From Gammaproteobacteria bacterium (GTDB lineage Bacteria; Pseudomonadota; Gammaproteobacteria; SZUA-229): DNA of 5,196 bases. The notes below the pieces were generated by a model. That model saw only the letters and a program-made list of their open reading frames with translations. It did no database searches and was not told where the DNA came from. The DNA lies in contig JAGLQT010000191.1 in assembly GCA_023136715.1 (NCBI GenBank), positions 1 through 5,196 on the forward strand, written 5' to 3'. Both the position numbers and the translations under genes were made by a program. Below are positions 1-5,196 of the stretch, in pieces (position 1 is the first letter of the stretch; every line of letters starts with the position of its first letter).

Positions 1-497
1 AAGGTTTTGATCGTATACTCGCGCCATATGCCCGTAATCTTAAAAAACTGGGTATAGAAATGAACTATCGCACAGTGGATTCATCCTTATATAAGCGAAG
101 AATCGATACCTATGATTTTGATATGGTGGTGACCAGTTATCCAGCTTCCATGTCGCCGGGTAATGAATTGAAAAGCCGCTTTCATTCTCAGGCGGTCAAT
201 ACAAAAGGGGCGCGTAATTTATCAGGTATAGACCACGCTGTTGTCGATGCTTTGATTGAACGTGTACTTAATGCTGAAGATCGGGCTCAGTTGTTAGTTG
301 CATCGCGAGCACTTGATCGTGTTTTATTGTTTGGCGAATACCTCGTACCAAACTGGTATATCGACAAGCATCGTATAGCTTATCGAAATATTTTTGATTA
401 CCCGGAAACATTACCTTTATATTATGATCCGATAAGCTTATTAATTAAATCCTGGTGGAAGAAATCAACCGTACAGCAGGCTCCAGCTGATCAATAA
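1..497 (+). CDS. yejA: YejA-type periplasmic peptide-binding protein, C-terminal part (5' end cut by window edge)
   Basis: This is the last 164 codons of an ABC importer's extracellular solute-binding protein (SBP_bac_5 family, peptide/nickel-binding class). It captures substrate in the periplasm and hands it to the YejB-YejE channel. The frame is open from base 3 to the left edge with no stop, and bases 1-2 end a cut codon. The ATG at 60 is therefore internal, because the residues encoded before it (GFDRILAPYARNLKKLGIE) also fit YejA. Recognisable YejA-like stretches are RTVDSSLYKRR, then DFDMVVTSYP followed by SPGNE, and near the end PNWYIDKHRIAYRN. E. coli YejA is about 600 residues, so roughly a quarter is visible; the signal peptide and N-terminal lobe lie outside. 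The stop is TAA at 495-497, 8 bases before yejB. The family is clear from the sequence and from the neighbouring yejB, yejE and yejF. The ligand is not: relatives bind oligopeptides, microcin C or muropeptides. Confidence 0.9.
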   Translation, partial: GFDRILAPYARNLKKLGIEMNYRTVDSSLYKRRIDTYDFDMVVTSYPASMSPGNELKSRFHSQAVNTKGARNLSGIDHAVVDALIERVLNAEDRAQLLVASRALDRVLLFGEYLVPNWYIDKHRIAYRNIFDYPETLPLYYDPISLLIKSWWKKSTVQQAPADQ

Positions 498-505
498 AAA
501 GACGC

Positions 506-1558
506 ATGTTTAATTATATTATTAAAAGATTGCTGCTAATGATCCCAACCCTGTTTGGTGTCATGCTGATTACTTTTGTGGTCACCCAATTTGTGCCGGG
601 TGGGCCAGTTGAGCAACTGGTGAGTCAGCTGGAGGGCAATGCCGTGAGTGGTGAAGCCAGTAGCGGCACGCATGGTCTGTATCGTGGAGCAACTGGTTTA
701 GATGAAGAATACATAGAAGAAATACGTGTGCTTTATGGTTTTGACAAGCCTGTCCATGAGCGTTTTATGATCATGATAACTAACTATTTACGTTTTGATT
801 TCGGTGATAGTTATTTTCATAACCAGTCTGTTATTGAACTGATGGCATCCAAACTGCCTGTTTCGATTAGTCTGGGTTTGTGGACGTTTTTTATCGTTTA
901 TCTCACCTGTATTCCCCTGGGGATTACCAAAGCCGTGCGCGATGGCAGTATGTTTGATGTGGTCAGTAGCACCTTGATATTGATCGGCTATGCGATACCG
1001 GGGTTTGTTTTAGGTATTACGTTATTGGTATTTTTTGGTGGTGGAAGTTTCTTTGATGTCTTTCCGCTAAGAGGTCTGGTCTCGGACAACTGGGATGCTA
1101 TGACCTGGGGAGATAAAATTCTGGATTATTTGTGGCATATGGTTTTACCTATTATTGCATCAGTCATTGGTAGCTTTGCGGTGATGACCATGCTGACCAA
1201 GAATAGTTTTATCGAAGAGATTAGAAAGCAATATGTGTTGACTGCGCGCGCCAAGGGCTTATCTGAAAATGCGGTACTTTATCGACACGTATTTAGAAAT
1301 GCCATGATTCCCCTGGTGACGGGGTTTCCTGCCGCTTTTATTGGTGCATTTTTTACCGGTAGTTTATTGATTGAAACTATTTTTTCACTCGATGGCCTGG
1401 GCTTGTTATCTTATGAGTCGGTATTGAAACGTGATTATCCTGTTGTGCTGGGTTCGCTTTTTCTGTTCACTTTGATGGGGCTGGTGGCAAAATTACTCGC
1501 TGACCTCAGTTATGTTCTGATTGATCCTCGTATTCATTTTGAATCGGTGGAGCCTTGA
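506..1558 (+). CDS. yejB: YejB-type ABC peptide importer permease
   Basis: Inner-membrane permease of 350 residues (E. coli YejB is about 364). It would pair with YejE to form the import channel. The first membrane helix is at about residues 9-30, followed by the family's GGPVEQ motif (32-37) in the first periplasmic segment. Further hydrophobic helices lie in the middle and C-terminal parts. The cytoplasmic EAA loop that docks on the ATPase is clear at about 243-270 (YVLTARAKGL, then RHVFRNAMIPL), typical of the DppB/OppB permease class. The ATG at 506 is chosen because the hydrophobic N-terminus MFNYIIKRLLLMIPTLFG matches the family start. Its ribosome site is weak (AAAAAGA only 3 bases upstream), so translation is probably coupled to yejA, whose stop lies 8 bases before. 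A segment at about 43-65, rich in Gly and Ser, sits between the GGPVEQ motif and the next conserved block and is probably a periplasmic loop. No frameshift or missing motif was seen. Confidence 0.95.
   Translation: MFNYIIKRLLLMIPTLFGVMLITFVVTQFVPGGPVEQLVSQLEGNAVSGEASSGTHGLYRGATGLDEEYIEEIRVLYGFDKPVHERFMIMITNYLRFDFGDSYFHNQSVIELMASKLPVSISLGLWTFFIVYLTCIPLGITKAVRDGSMFDVVSSTLILIGYAIPGFVLGITLLVFFGGGSFFDVFPLRGLVSDNWDAMTWGDKILDYLWHMVLPIIASVIGSFAVMTMLTKNSFIEEIRKQYVLTARAKGLSENAVLYRHVFRNAMIPLVTGFPAAFIGAFFTGSLLIETIFSLDGLGLLSYESVLKRDYPVVLGSLFLFTLMGLVAKLLADLSYVLIDPRIHFESVEP
1546..1552 (+). promoter_or_regulatory. Ribosome binding site that decides the yejE start
   Basis: GGTGGAG lies inside the last codons of yejB. 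Its GGAG (1549-1552) is 8 bases before the ATG at 1561, an ideal distance, but only 2 bases before the in-frame TTG at 1555. This favours the ATG. The TTG overlaps the yejB stop as TTGA and would add only two residues. Confidence 0.7.
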
Positions 1559-1560
1559 TA

Positions 1561-2592
1561 ATGAAGAAGGGATTTTACCTAACACCCGGCCAGCGTTCCT
1601 GGTTGCGCTTTAAATCAAATCGACGTGGCTATATTAGTTTATGGTTGTTTGGTATTTTATTTTCGTTGAGCCTGGTTTCTGAAGTTTTATTCAACGATAA
1701 ACCTTTGCTGGTTAATTATCAGGATGAATTATATTTTCCTTTTCTGGTTTCCTATCCCGAAACTACATTTGGTGGTGATTTCGAAACTGAGGCAGATTAT
1801 GCTGATGAATTCGTACGTGAGAAAATTACCAAAAATGCTAACTGGGTTATCGATGCACCGGTCAGGTTTAGTTATAACACGATAAACTTTCTCAGCGATG
1901 CCGCTAATCCAGCCGCACCCTCGTCGGACAATTTACTGGGCACCGATGATCGTGGTCGTGATGTGCTAGCACGTCTCGTTTACGGTTTTCGCTTATCGGT
2001 TTTGTTTGCCTTTGCATTGACGGCACTAGGTGTTGCCATTGGTATAGTGATGGGCGCTATTCAGGGATATTTCTCAGGAAAAACAGACTTGTTTATGCAG
2101 CGCGTCATTGAGGTCTGGTCTTCCATGCCAGAGTTATATTTATTGATTATTTTTGCTTCGATTTTTCAACCCAGTGTTTGGCTATTAATTATATTGCTAT
2201 CACTGTTTGGCTGGATGGGCTTATCAGATTATGTACGTGCAGAATTTTTGCGTGGCAGGAATATGGATTATGTGCGTGCGGCTAAAGCTATGGGCTTGAG
2301 TGATTTCGCAATTATGCGCCACCATTTATTGCCGAATAGCCTGACACCAGTAATCACCTTTCTACCCTTTCGGATTAGTGGTTCAATCCTGGCATTGACC
2401 AGTCTGGATTTTCTTGGCCTTGGTGTGCCACCGACTACGCCAAGTCTTGGTGAATTACTGTCACAGGGTAAGGAAAATATAGAAGCCTGGTGGTTATCTC
2501 TAGGCGCCTTTGTCGTATTGGTCGGTACTTTGATGCTTTTAATTTTTATCGGCGAAGCTCTGCGTGAAGCCATGGATACACGTAAAAACTGA
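1561..2592 (+). CDS. yejE: YejE-type ABC peptide importer permease
   Basis: Second inner-membrane permease, 343 residues from the ATG at 1561 (E. coli YejE is 341). It forms the channel with YejB. The N-terminus carries the family's cytoplasmic RFKSNRRGY (16-24) just before helix 1 (about 25-44). A long periplasmic insert (about 45-120, with NDKPLLV, YFPFL and FGGDF) follows and is characteristic of YejE rather than ordinary DppC/OppC. LGTDDRGRDVLARL (126-139) is the classic DppC-type motif before the transport domain. The ATPase-docking EAA loop is at about 236-265 (DYVRAAKAMGL, then RHHLLPNSL). Conserved SLDFLGLG and PSLGELL follow, and the protein ends FIGEALREAMD, as in E. coli. An in-frame TTG at 1555 would give 345 residues, but the ribosome site spacing argues against it. 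The gene starts 2 bases after the yejB stop and ends 1 base before yejF, so all three are tightly co-translated. Confidence 0.95.
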   Translation: MKKGFYLTPGQRSWLRFKSNRRGYISLWLFGILFSLSLVSEVLFNDKPLLVNYQDELYFPFLVSYPETTFGGDFETEADYADEFVREKITKNANWVIDAPVRFSYNTINFLSDAANPAAPSSDNLLGTDDRGRDVLARLVYGFRLSVLFAFALTALGVAIGIVMGAIQGYFSGKTDLFMQRVIEVWSSMPELYLLIIFASIFQPSVWLLIILLSLFGWMGLSDYVRAEFLRGRNMDYVRAAKAMGLSDFAIMRHHLLPNSLTPVITFLPFRISGSILALTSLDFLGLGVPPTTPSLGELLSQGKENIEAWWLSLGAFVVLVGTLMLLIFIGEALREAMDTRKN

Positions 2593-2593
2593 T

Positions 2594-4201
2594 ATGACTG
2601 AAAAACTCCTACAAGTAGAAAACCTGAGTGTTACTTTCAAAACACAAGGTGGTGATATCGAGGCGGTACGTGATATTAATTTTTCTATTAATCAGGCTGA
2701 AACTCTGGCTATTGTCGGTGAATCAGGTTCTGGTAAATCAGTGACAGCACTTTCGATTCTAAAACTGCATGATGAAAGGCAGGTTAATTATCCCGATGGA
2801 AAAATCGTTTATTACAACGGTGAACAAGAAAGTGATTTGATGACTTTTGGCGAGAAAGCCATGCAGTCAATCAGGGGTAGTCAGATCTCCATGATTTTTC
2901 AGGAGCCGATGAGTTCCCTGAATCCTGTTTTCACGGTAGGAGCACAGATACAGGAATCACTGCTACTGCATACTGACTTAAATAAAGTTGAAGTAGAACA
3001 GAGAACCATAGAGCTGCTCGATAGAGTCGGTATTCGTGATCCACAAAGACAAATCAATAGTTTCCCGCATGCTCTATCAGGGGGGCAAAGACAGCGTGTC
3101 ATGATCGCTATGGCACTGGCCTGCAAACCTGCACTATTGATTGCTGATGAACCAACTACAGCGCTTGATGTGACGATTCAACAGCAAATACTCGATTTGC
3201 TGGTCGATCTGCAAAAAGAATTTAATATGTCTGTGCTGTTTATTACACATGATTTAAATCTGGTCAGGCGCTATGCCCAACGTGTTTGTGTTATGCAGCA
3301 GGGGGGAATTGTAGAGCAGGGCGACACCGCAGATATTTTTTCTTTGCCGAAACATGAATACACACAGTATTTATTACAAAGTGAGCCTGATCATCGTATC
3401 GTGGAAGTCGAGCCTTCTTCAGAACTGGTATTGAGGGCAGAAAATGTGCGCTGCCATTTCCCCATTTATAAAGGCTTCTTCAAACGTCAGATTGATGTTG
3501 TCAAAGCCGTCGATGATATTAGTCTGAAGATACACAAAGGTGAAACCCTGGGTATCGTTGGTGAGTCAGGTTCGGGTAAGACAACTCTGGGTATGTCTTT
3601 ATTTCGTCTGGTCGATTCAACTGGAGGTATTTATTTTGGAAAAGATAAAATATCAGATTTTCGAGAAAAAGAAATAAGGCCTTTGCGACGCCATTTTCAG
3701 GTTGTGTTTCAGGATCCATTTTCATCATTATCACCGCGCATGACGGTTGAACAAATTATTGGCGAAGGCTTGAAGCTACATTTTTCAGAACTGGATAATG
3801 CTCAGAGAAAAGCCCGAATTCTATCTGTTCTGGATGAAGTGGGTCTGGATAATGATATTTTATGGCGCTACCCACATGAGTTTTCTGGTGGTCAGCGTCA
3901 GCGTATCGCCATTGCCAGAGCTGTGGTTTTAGAACCAGAGTTGATTATGCTGGATGAACCGACCAGTGCCCTGGATGTTTCTGTGCAGAAGCAGGTGCTT
4001 GGTTTGTTGGCAAAACTGCAGAAAAAACATGGGCTTAGTTATATTTTTATTAGTCATGATTTACGGGTGATTCGTGCCATGTCGCACCGTGTTATCGTGA
4101 TGAAAAATGGTGAACTTGTGGAACAGGGTCCTGTCGCACAAGTACTCGATCAACCTCAACAAGCCTATACCAGGGAATTGGCAAAGGCTGCTTGTCCTTA
4201 A
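2594..4201 (+). CDS. yejF: YejF-type ABC importer ATPase, two fused nucleotide-binding domains
   Basis: Cytoplasmic ATPase of 535 residues (E. coli YejF is 529) holding both ATP-binding domains in one chain, so a single YejF can serve the YejB-YejE pair. Domain 1: Walker A GESGSGKS (42-49), Q-loop Gln103 in MIFQEP, signature LSGGQRQR (161-168), Walker B LLIADEP (181-187), switch His219. Domain 2: Walker A GESGSGKT (323-330), Q-loop Gln373 in VVFQDP, signature FSGGQRQR (430-437), Walker B LIMLDEP (450-456), switch His488. Every catalytic element is intact in both halves, so both ATP sites should be active. Each domain ends with the oligopeptide-class C-terminal extension (EYTQYLLQSEP at 255-265; AYTRELAKA near the end). 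The ATG at 2594 is chosen because MTEKLLQVENLSV matches the family start. The in-frame GTG at 2564 lies inside yejE and would add 10 unrelated residues. No Shine-Dalgarno sequence is evident and the yejE stop is 1 base upstream, so translation probably depends on reinitiation. Confidence 0.96.
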   Translation: MTEKLLQVENLSVTFKTQGGDIEAVRDINFSINQAETLAIVGESGSGKSVTALSILKLHDERQVNYPDGKIVYYNGEQESDLMTFGEKAMQSIRGSQISMIFQEPMSSLNPVFTVGAQIQESLLLHTDLNKVEVEQRTIELLDRVGIRDPQRQINSFPHALSGGQRQRVMIAMALACKPALLIADEPTTALDVTIQQQILDLLVDLQKEFNMSVLFITHDLNLVRRYAQRVCVMQQGGIVEQGDTADIFSLPKHEYTQYLLQSEPDHRIVEVEPSSELVLRAENVRCHFPIYKGFFKRQIDVVKAVDDISLKIHKGETLGIVGESGSGKTTLGMSLFRLVDSTGGIYFGKDKISDFREKEIRPLRRHFQVVFQDPFSSLSPRMTVEQIIGEGLKLHFSELDNAQRKARILSVLDEVGLDNDILWRYPHEFSGGQRQRIAIARAVVLEPELIMLDEPTSALDVSVQKQVLGLLAKLQKKHGLSYIFISHDLRVIRAMSHRVIVMKNGELVEQGPVAQVLDQPQQAYTRELAKAACP

Positions 4202-4206
4202 CCTAT

Positions 4207-4228
4207 TGTTAAATCAGGGGATTTAACA
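4207..4228 (+). other. Hairpin just after yejF, possible weak operon end
   Basis: A perfect 9-bp stem (TGTTAAATC at 4207-4215 and GATTTAACA at 4220-4228) closes a 4-base loop AGGG, starting 6 bases after the yejF stop. No run of T follows and the stem is AT-rich, so it is a poor intrinsic terminator. A second weak stem, CACTT/AAGTG (4227-4231 and 4239-4243), overlaps its last two bases and would compete with it. It may mark or protect the 3' end of the yej mRNA. Read-through into iscR cannot be ruled out. Confidence 0.4.
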
Positions 4229-4263
4229 CTTGTTAAATAAGTGGCTTTATGTTCCAATGTAAT

Positions 4264-4290
4264 TGATGATAATAATTCGCATTATCATCA
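4264..4290. promoter_or_regulatory. Probable Fur box upstream of the iscR promoter
   Basis: A perfect 10-bp inverted repeat (TGATGATAAT at 4264-4273, ATTATCATCA at 4281-4290) surrounds a 7-base centre. Its core at 4268-4286, GATAATAATTCGCATTATC, matches the classical 19-bp Fur consensus GATAATGATAATCATTATC at 15 of 19 positions; all four mismatches are central. Fur is the ferrous-iron-dependent repressor of gammaproteobacteria. The site is centred about 64 bases before the predicted iscR transcription start and 19 bases upstream of the -35 box. It therefore does not cover the promoter core. It could repress through a second dimer or an upstream promoter, or even activate. The match is seen; its function is inferred. 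Confidence 0.65.
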
Positions 4291-4301
4291 TAAATGAATA
4301 A

Positions 4302-4326
4302 ATACTTGACTGATTTACTGGGTAAT
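4302..4326. promoter_or_regulatory. IscR type 1 binding site overlapping the -35 box
   Basis: The 25 bases match the E. coli type 1 consensus (ATASYYGACTRWWWYAGTCRRSTAT) at 21 positions. The left half ATACTTGACT fits completely. The right half ACTGGGTAAT departs at four positions, as if one base were lost from ACTCGGGTAT-like sequence. [2Fe-2S]-IscR binds such sites. The site contains the -35 hexamer of the promoter in front of iscR itself, so bound holo-IscR would block RNA polymerase. This is the standard negative autoregulation loop of iscR. Confidence 0.75.
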
Positions 4327-4334
4327 TATATAGT
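4306..4334 (+). promoter_or_regulatory. Sigma-70 promoter of iscR
   Basis: A -35 TTGACT (4306-4311) and a -10 TATAGT (4329-4334) are separated by exactly 17 bases. Both match the consensus at 5 of 6 positions. Transcription should start near 4341, giving a leader of about 38 bases. The -35 lies within the IscR site and the Fur-like palindrome lies just upstream. Confidence 0.75.
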
Positions 4335-4366
4335 ATATTAGTCATTACTTATTAAAAGAAACTATT

Positions 4367-4371
4367 GGAGG
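4367..4371 (+). promoter_or_regulatory. Strong ribosome binding site of iscR
   Basis: GGAGG is 7 bases before the ATG at 4379. It is the best Shine-Dalgarno sequence in the window and fixes the iscR start. The coupled yej genes have much weaker sites. Confidence 0.85.
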
Positions 4372-4378
4372 CTTAACT

Positions 4379-4873
4379 ATGAAACTATCTACAAAAGGAC
4401 GTTATAGTGTTACTGCCATGCTTGATCTGGCAATCCATGATAAGGCGGGGCCTGTAACCTTGGGTGATATTTCACAGTGTCAGGGTATATCTTTATCGTA
4501 TCTTGAGCAGTTATTTTCCAGCTTACGTAAGGCTGGTTTAGTGAAGGGTGTACGTGGCCCAGGTGGTGGGTATCGACTGGCCAAACCCTCTTCAGAAATT
4601 AGTATTGCTCAGATTATTCGTGCCGTTGATGAGAAAGTTGATGTGACTAATTGCAATGGTGAAGTTGATTGTCAGGGTGGTGAGCGTTGTTTGACGCATG
4701 AGCTTTGGTCTGATCTGAGTGATCGCCTGTACAAGTTTCTGGATGGTATTACTTTGGCGCAATTCGTTGATCGCCCCGGTATCCCTGAGTTGTCCATGGA
4801 ACGTGACAAGAGTATTGGTCGCTTTGTGCTGGCGCGTAAGCAAGCCGAAGCCATTAGTCAGGGTTTAGTTTAG
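4379..4873 (+). CDS. iscR: IscR, [2Fe-2S]-sensing Rrf2-family transcription regulator
   Basis: A cytoplasmic DNA-binding protein of 164 residues (E. coli IscR is 162). It senses iron-sulfur cluster supply and controls cluster assembly genes such as isc and suf. The N-terminus MKLSTKGRYSVTAMLDLA matches IscR closely. The winged helix follows, with recognition-helix sequence GISLSYLEQLFSSLRKAGLV (36-55) including Glu43, the residue that in E. coli tunes the choice between type 1 and type 2 sites. The wing is VRGPGGGY (58-65). The cluster ligands Cys92, Cys98, Cys104 and His107 are all present in the IscR pattern (C-x5-C-x5-C-x2-H), so the cluster-bound form should be functional. The C-terminal tail after about residue 135 is divergent, as usual. 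Cys34 is an extra cysteine outside the cluster site. The upstream promoter holds a type 1 IscR site, implying self-repression. No iscS follows and a terminator lies about 80 bases downstream, unlike the usual iscRSUA order. Confidence 0.95.
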   Translation: MKLSTKGRYSVTAMLDLAIHDKAGPVTLGDISQCQGISLSYLEQLFSSLRKAGLVKGVRGPGGGYRLAKPSSEISIAQIIRAVDEKVDVTNCNGEVDCQGGERCLTHELWSDLSDRLYKFLDGITLAQFVDRPGIPELSMERDKSIGRFVLARKQAEAISQGLV

Positions 4874-4893
4874 TCACTGATTAATAATCTCTG

Positions 4894-4923
4894 TCAGTAT
4901 GGTTATTTCGGTAACCATACTGA
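4894..4923 (+). other. Stable hairpin with UUCG loop after iscR
   Basis: TCAGTATGGTTA (4894-4905) and TAACCATACTGA (4912-4923) form a perfect 12-bp stem. An inner U-G pair closes a UUCG tetraloop (4907-4910), giving a very stable RNA hairpin 20 bases after the iscR stop. No T-run follows, so it is not itself a normal intrinsic terminator. Likely roles are protection of the mRNA 3' end or a protein-binding palindrome. Confidence 0.55.
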
Positions 4924-4949
4924 TTGCTCAAAAGTCTGGCTTATTGAGT

Positions 4950-4978
4950 AAAAAAGCCCGCATATGCGGGCTTTTTTT
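4950..4978 (+). terminator. Intrinsic terminator of iscR, potentially bidirectional
   Basis: The palindrome AGCCCGCATATGCGGGCT (4955-4972) folds into a GC-rich stem (GCCCGC/GCGGGC) with loop ATAT. It is preceded by A4950-A4955 and followed by seven T (4972-4978), so it has U-tracts in both directions. It ends the iscR transcript about 100 bases after the stop and could also stop transcription arriving from the right. Confidence 0.92.
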
Positions 4979-5161
4979 GTGGATAGGAGTCTATCGGGTT
5001 TAGGGTAAATCTACTGTGGGCAAGGCATTATGGCGAGATGTCACTATCCATTTTGTTAAATATGAATAACTATTCGCCTCAATTGATCGAAAAATCTGAC
5101 TCAAAATGGCTTTTCCTCGCGACGATTACCTAAATCCGAGAGACTCCAGGCACCCACAAAA
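4975..5161. repeat. Nested imperfect inverted-repeat element, non-coding
   Basis: Four pairs of arms nest in order. TTTTGTGG (4975-4982) pairs with CCACAAAA (5154-5161). GGAGTCT...TAAATC (4986-5011) pairs with GATTACC...GACTCC (5124-5147) along nearly its whole length, with one A-G mismatch (4993/5140), one G-T pair and two bulged bases. GCGAG (5033-5037) pairs with CTCGC (5116-5120), and CCATTTTG (5048-5055) with CAAAATGG (5102-5109). Near the centre is a small palindrome, GAATA-AC-TATTC (5064-5075). No ORF of credible size lies inside on either strand. The shape fits a miniature inverted-repeat mobile element, a dispersed intergenic repeat or a structured RNA. Only one copy is visible, and no clear target-site duplication was found. 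Its left end runs into the T-tract of the iscR terminator. Confidence 0.6.
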
Positions 5162-5169
5162 GCTATAAT
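5140..5169 (+). promoter_or_regulatory. Possible promoter for a gene beyond the right edge
   Basis: A perfect -10 TATAAT (5164-5169) lies 27 bases from the window end. The only candidate -35 is weak: GAGACT (5140-5145) with an 18-base spacer matches the consensus at 3 of 6 positions. It lies in the right arm of the inverted repeat. No gene start is seen before the window ends. Confidence 0.3.
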
Positions 5170-5196
5170 ATGCTCCTTTTTATTTGCATACTGGGG

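Noticed and set aside
60..62. ATG at 60 as the start of a separate small protein
   Set aside because: The frame is open to the left edge and the residues before it also match YejA, so the gene is cut by the window.
2268..2573. Minus-strand open frame of 101 codons inside yejE
   Set aside because: It is antisense to a well-conserved permease, and its Lys/Arg/Pro-rich product resembles no family I know. The same applies to the minus-strand frames at 2899-3126, 3519-3734, 4592-4843 and 4672-4854.
2564..2593. GTG at 2564 as the yejF start
   Set aside because: It would add 10 residues unlike the family and overlap yejE by 29 bases. The ATG at 2594 gives the canonical YejF N-terminus.
3080..3306. 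Two runs of six G in yejF (3080-3085 and 3301-3306) as phase-variable or frameshift sites
   Set aside because: The frame is intact through both. The first encodes the conserved LSGGQ motif, and six bases is short for contingency slippage.
4206..4238. Direct repeat TTGTTAAAT (4206-4214 and 4230-4238) as an operator pair
   Set aside because: It is short and AT-rich, is explained by overlapping hairpins, and matches no known site.
5030..5059. Tiny plus-strand ORF of 9 codons inside the inverted repeat
   Set aside because: It is too short, has only a weak AAGG upstream, and nothing supports translation.
4975..5163. Integron attC site or CRISPR repeat in the inverted-repeat region
   Set aside because: No convincing pair of attC core sites (GTTRRRY and RYYYAAC) is placed at its ends, and there are no evenly spaced direct repeats.

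Overview
The window looks like the chromosome of a gammaproteobacterium with moderately AT-rich DNA. The Yej transporter proteins and the IscR protein all resemble their Escherichia coli counterparts along their full visible length. Regulatory signals also look gammaproteobacterial: a sigma-70 promoter, an E. coli-like Fur box and a type 1 IscR site. I cannot name the genus. Everything recognisable as a gene is on the + strand.

Bases 1-4201 hold the end of a yejABEF-type operon for a peptide ABC importer. They contain the C-terminal quarter of the periplasmic binding protein YejA (cut by the left edge), the two membrane permeases YejB and YejE, and the double ATPase YejF. The genes are packed with gaps of 8, 2 and 1 bases, so they are almost certainly one transcript with coupled translation. 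YejA would deliver substrate to the YejB-YejE channel, and the two ATPase domains of YejF would power import. Characterised relatives import oligopeptides, the peptide-nucleotide antibiotic microcin C, or peptidoglycan fragments. The sequence does not show which substrate applies here.

Bases 4202-4378 are a dense control region. A short hairpin follows yejF, then a strong Fur-box-like palindrome, then a sigma-70 promoter whose -35 element lies inside a good match to the IscR type 1 binding site, and finally a strong ribosome binding site. It drives iscR (4379-4873), the [2Fe-2S] sensor that sets iron-sulfur cluster biogenesis. All four expected cluster ligands are present. The layout suggests iscR is self-repressed by its holo form and may also respond to iron through Fur.

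Bases 4874-5196 contain no convincing gene. Directly after iscR come a 12-bp hairpin with a UUCG loop and then a textbook intrinsic terminator. The expected iscS/iscU genes do not follow within the window, so this iscR appears to be a single-gene unit. The rest, about 4975-5163, is a nested imperfect inverted repeat of roughly 190 bp with no coding potential. It could be a miniature mobile element, a dispersed intergenic repeat or a structured RNA. A perfect TATAAT at its right edge hints at a promoter for a gene beyond the window. This inverted-repeat element and the Fur/IscR double control region are the parts most worth a second look.
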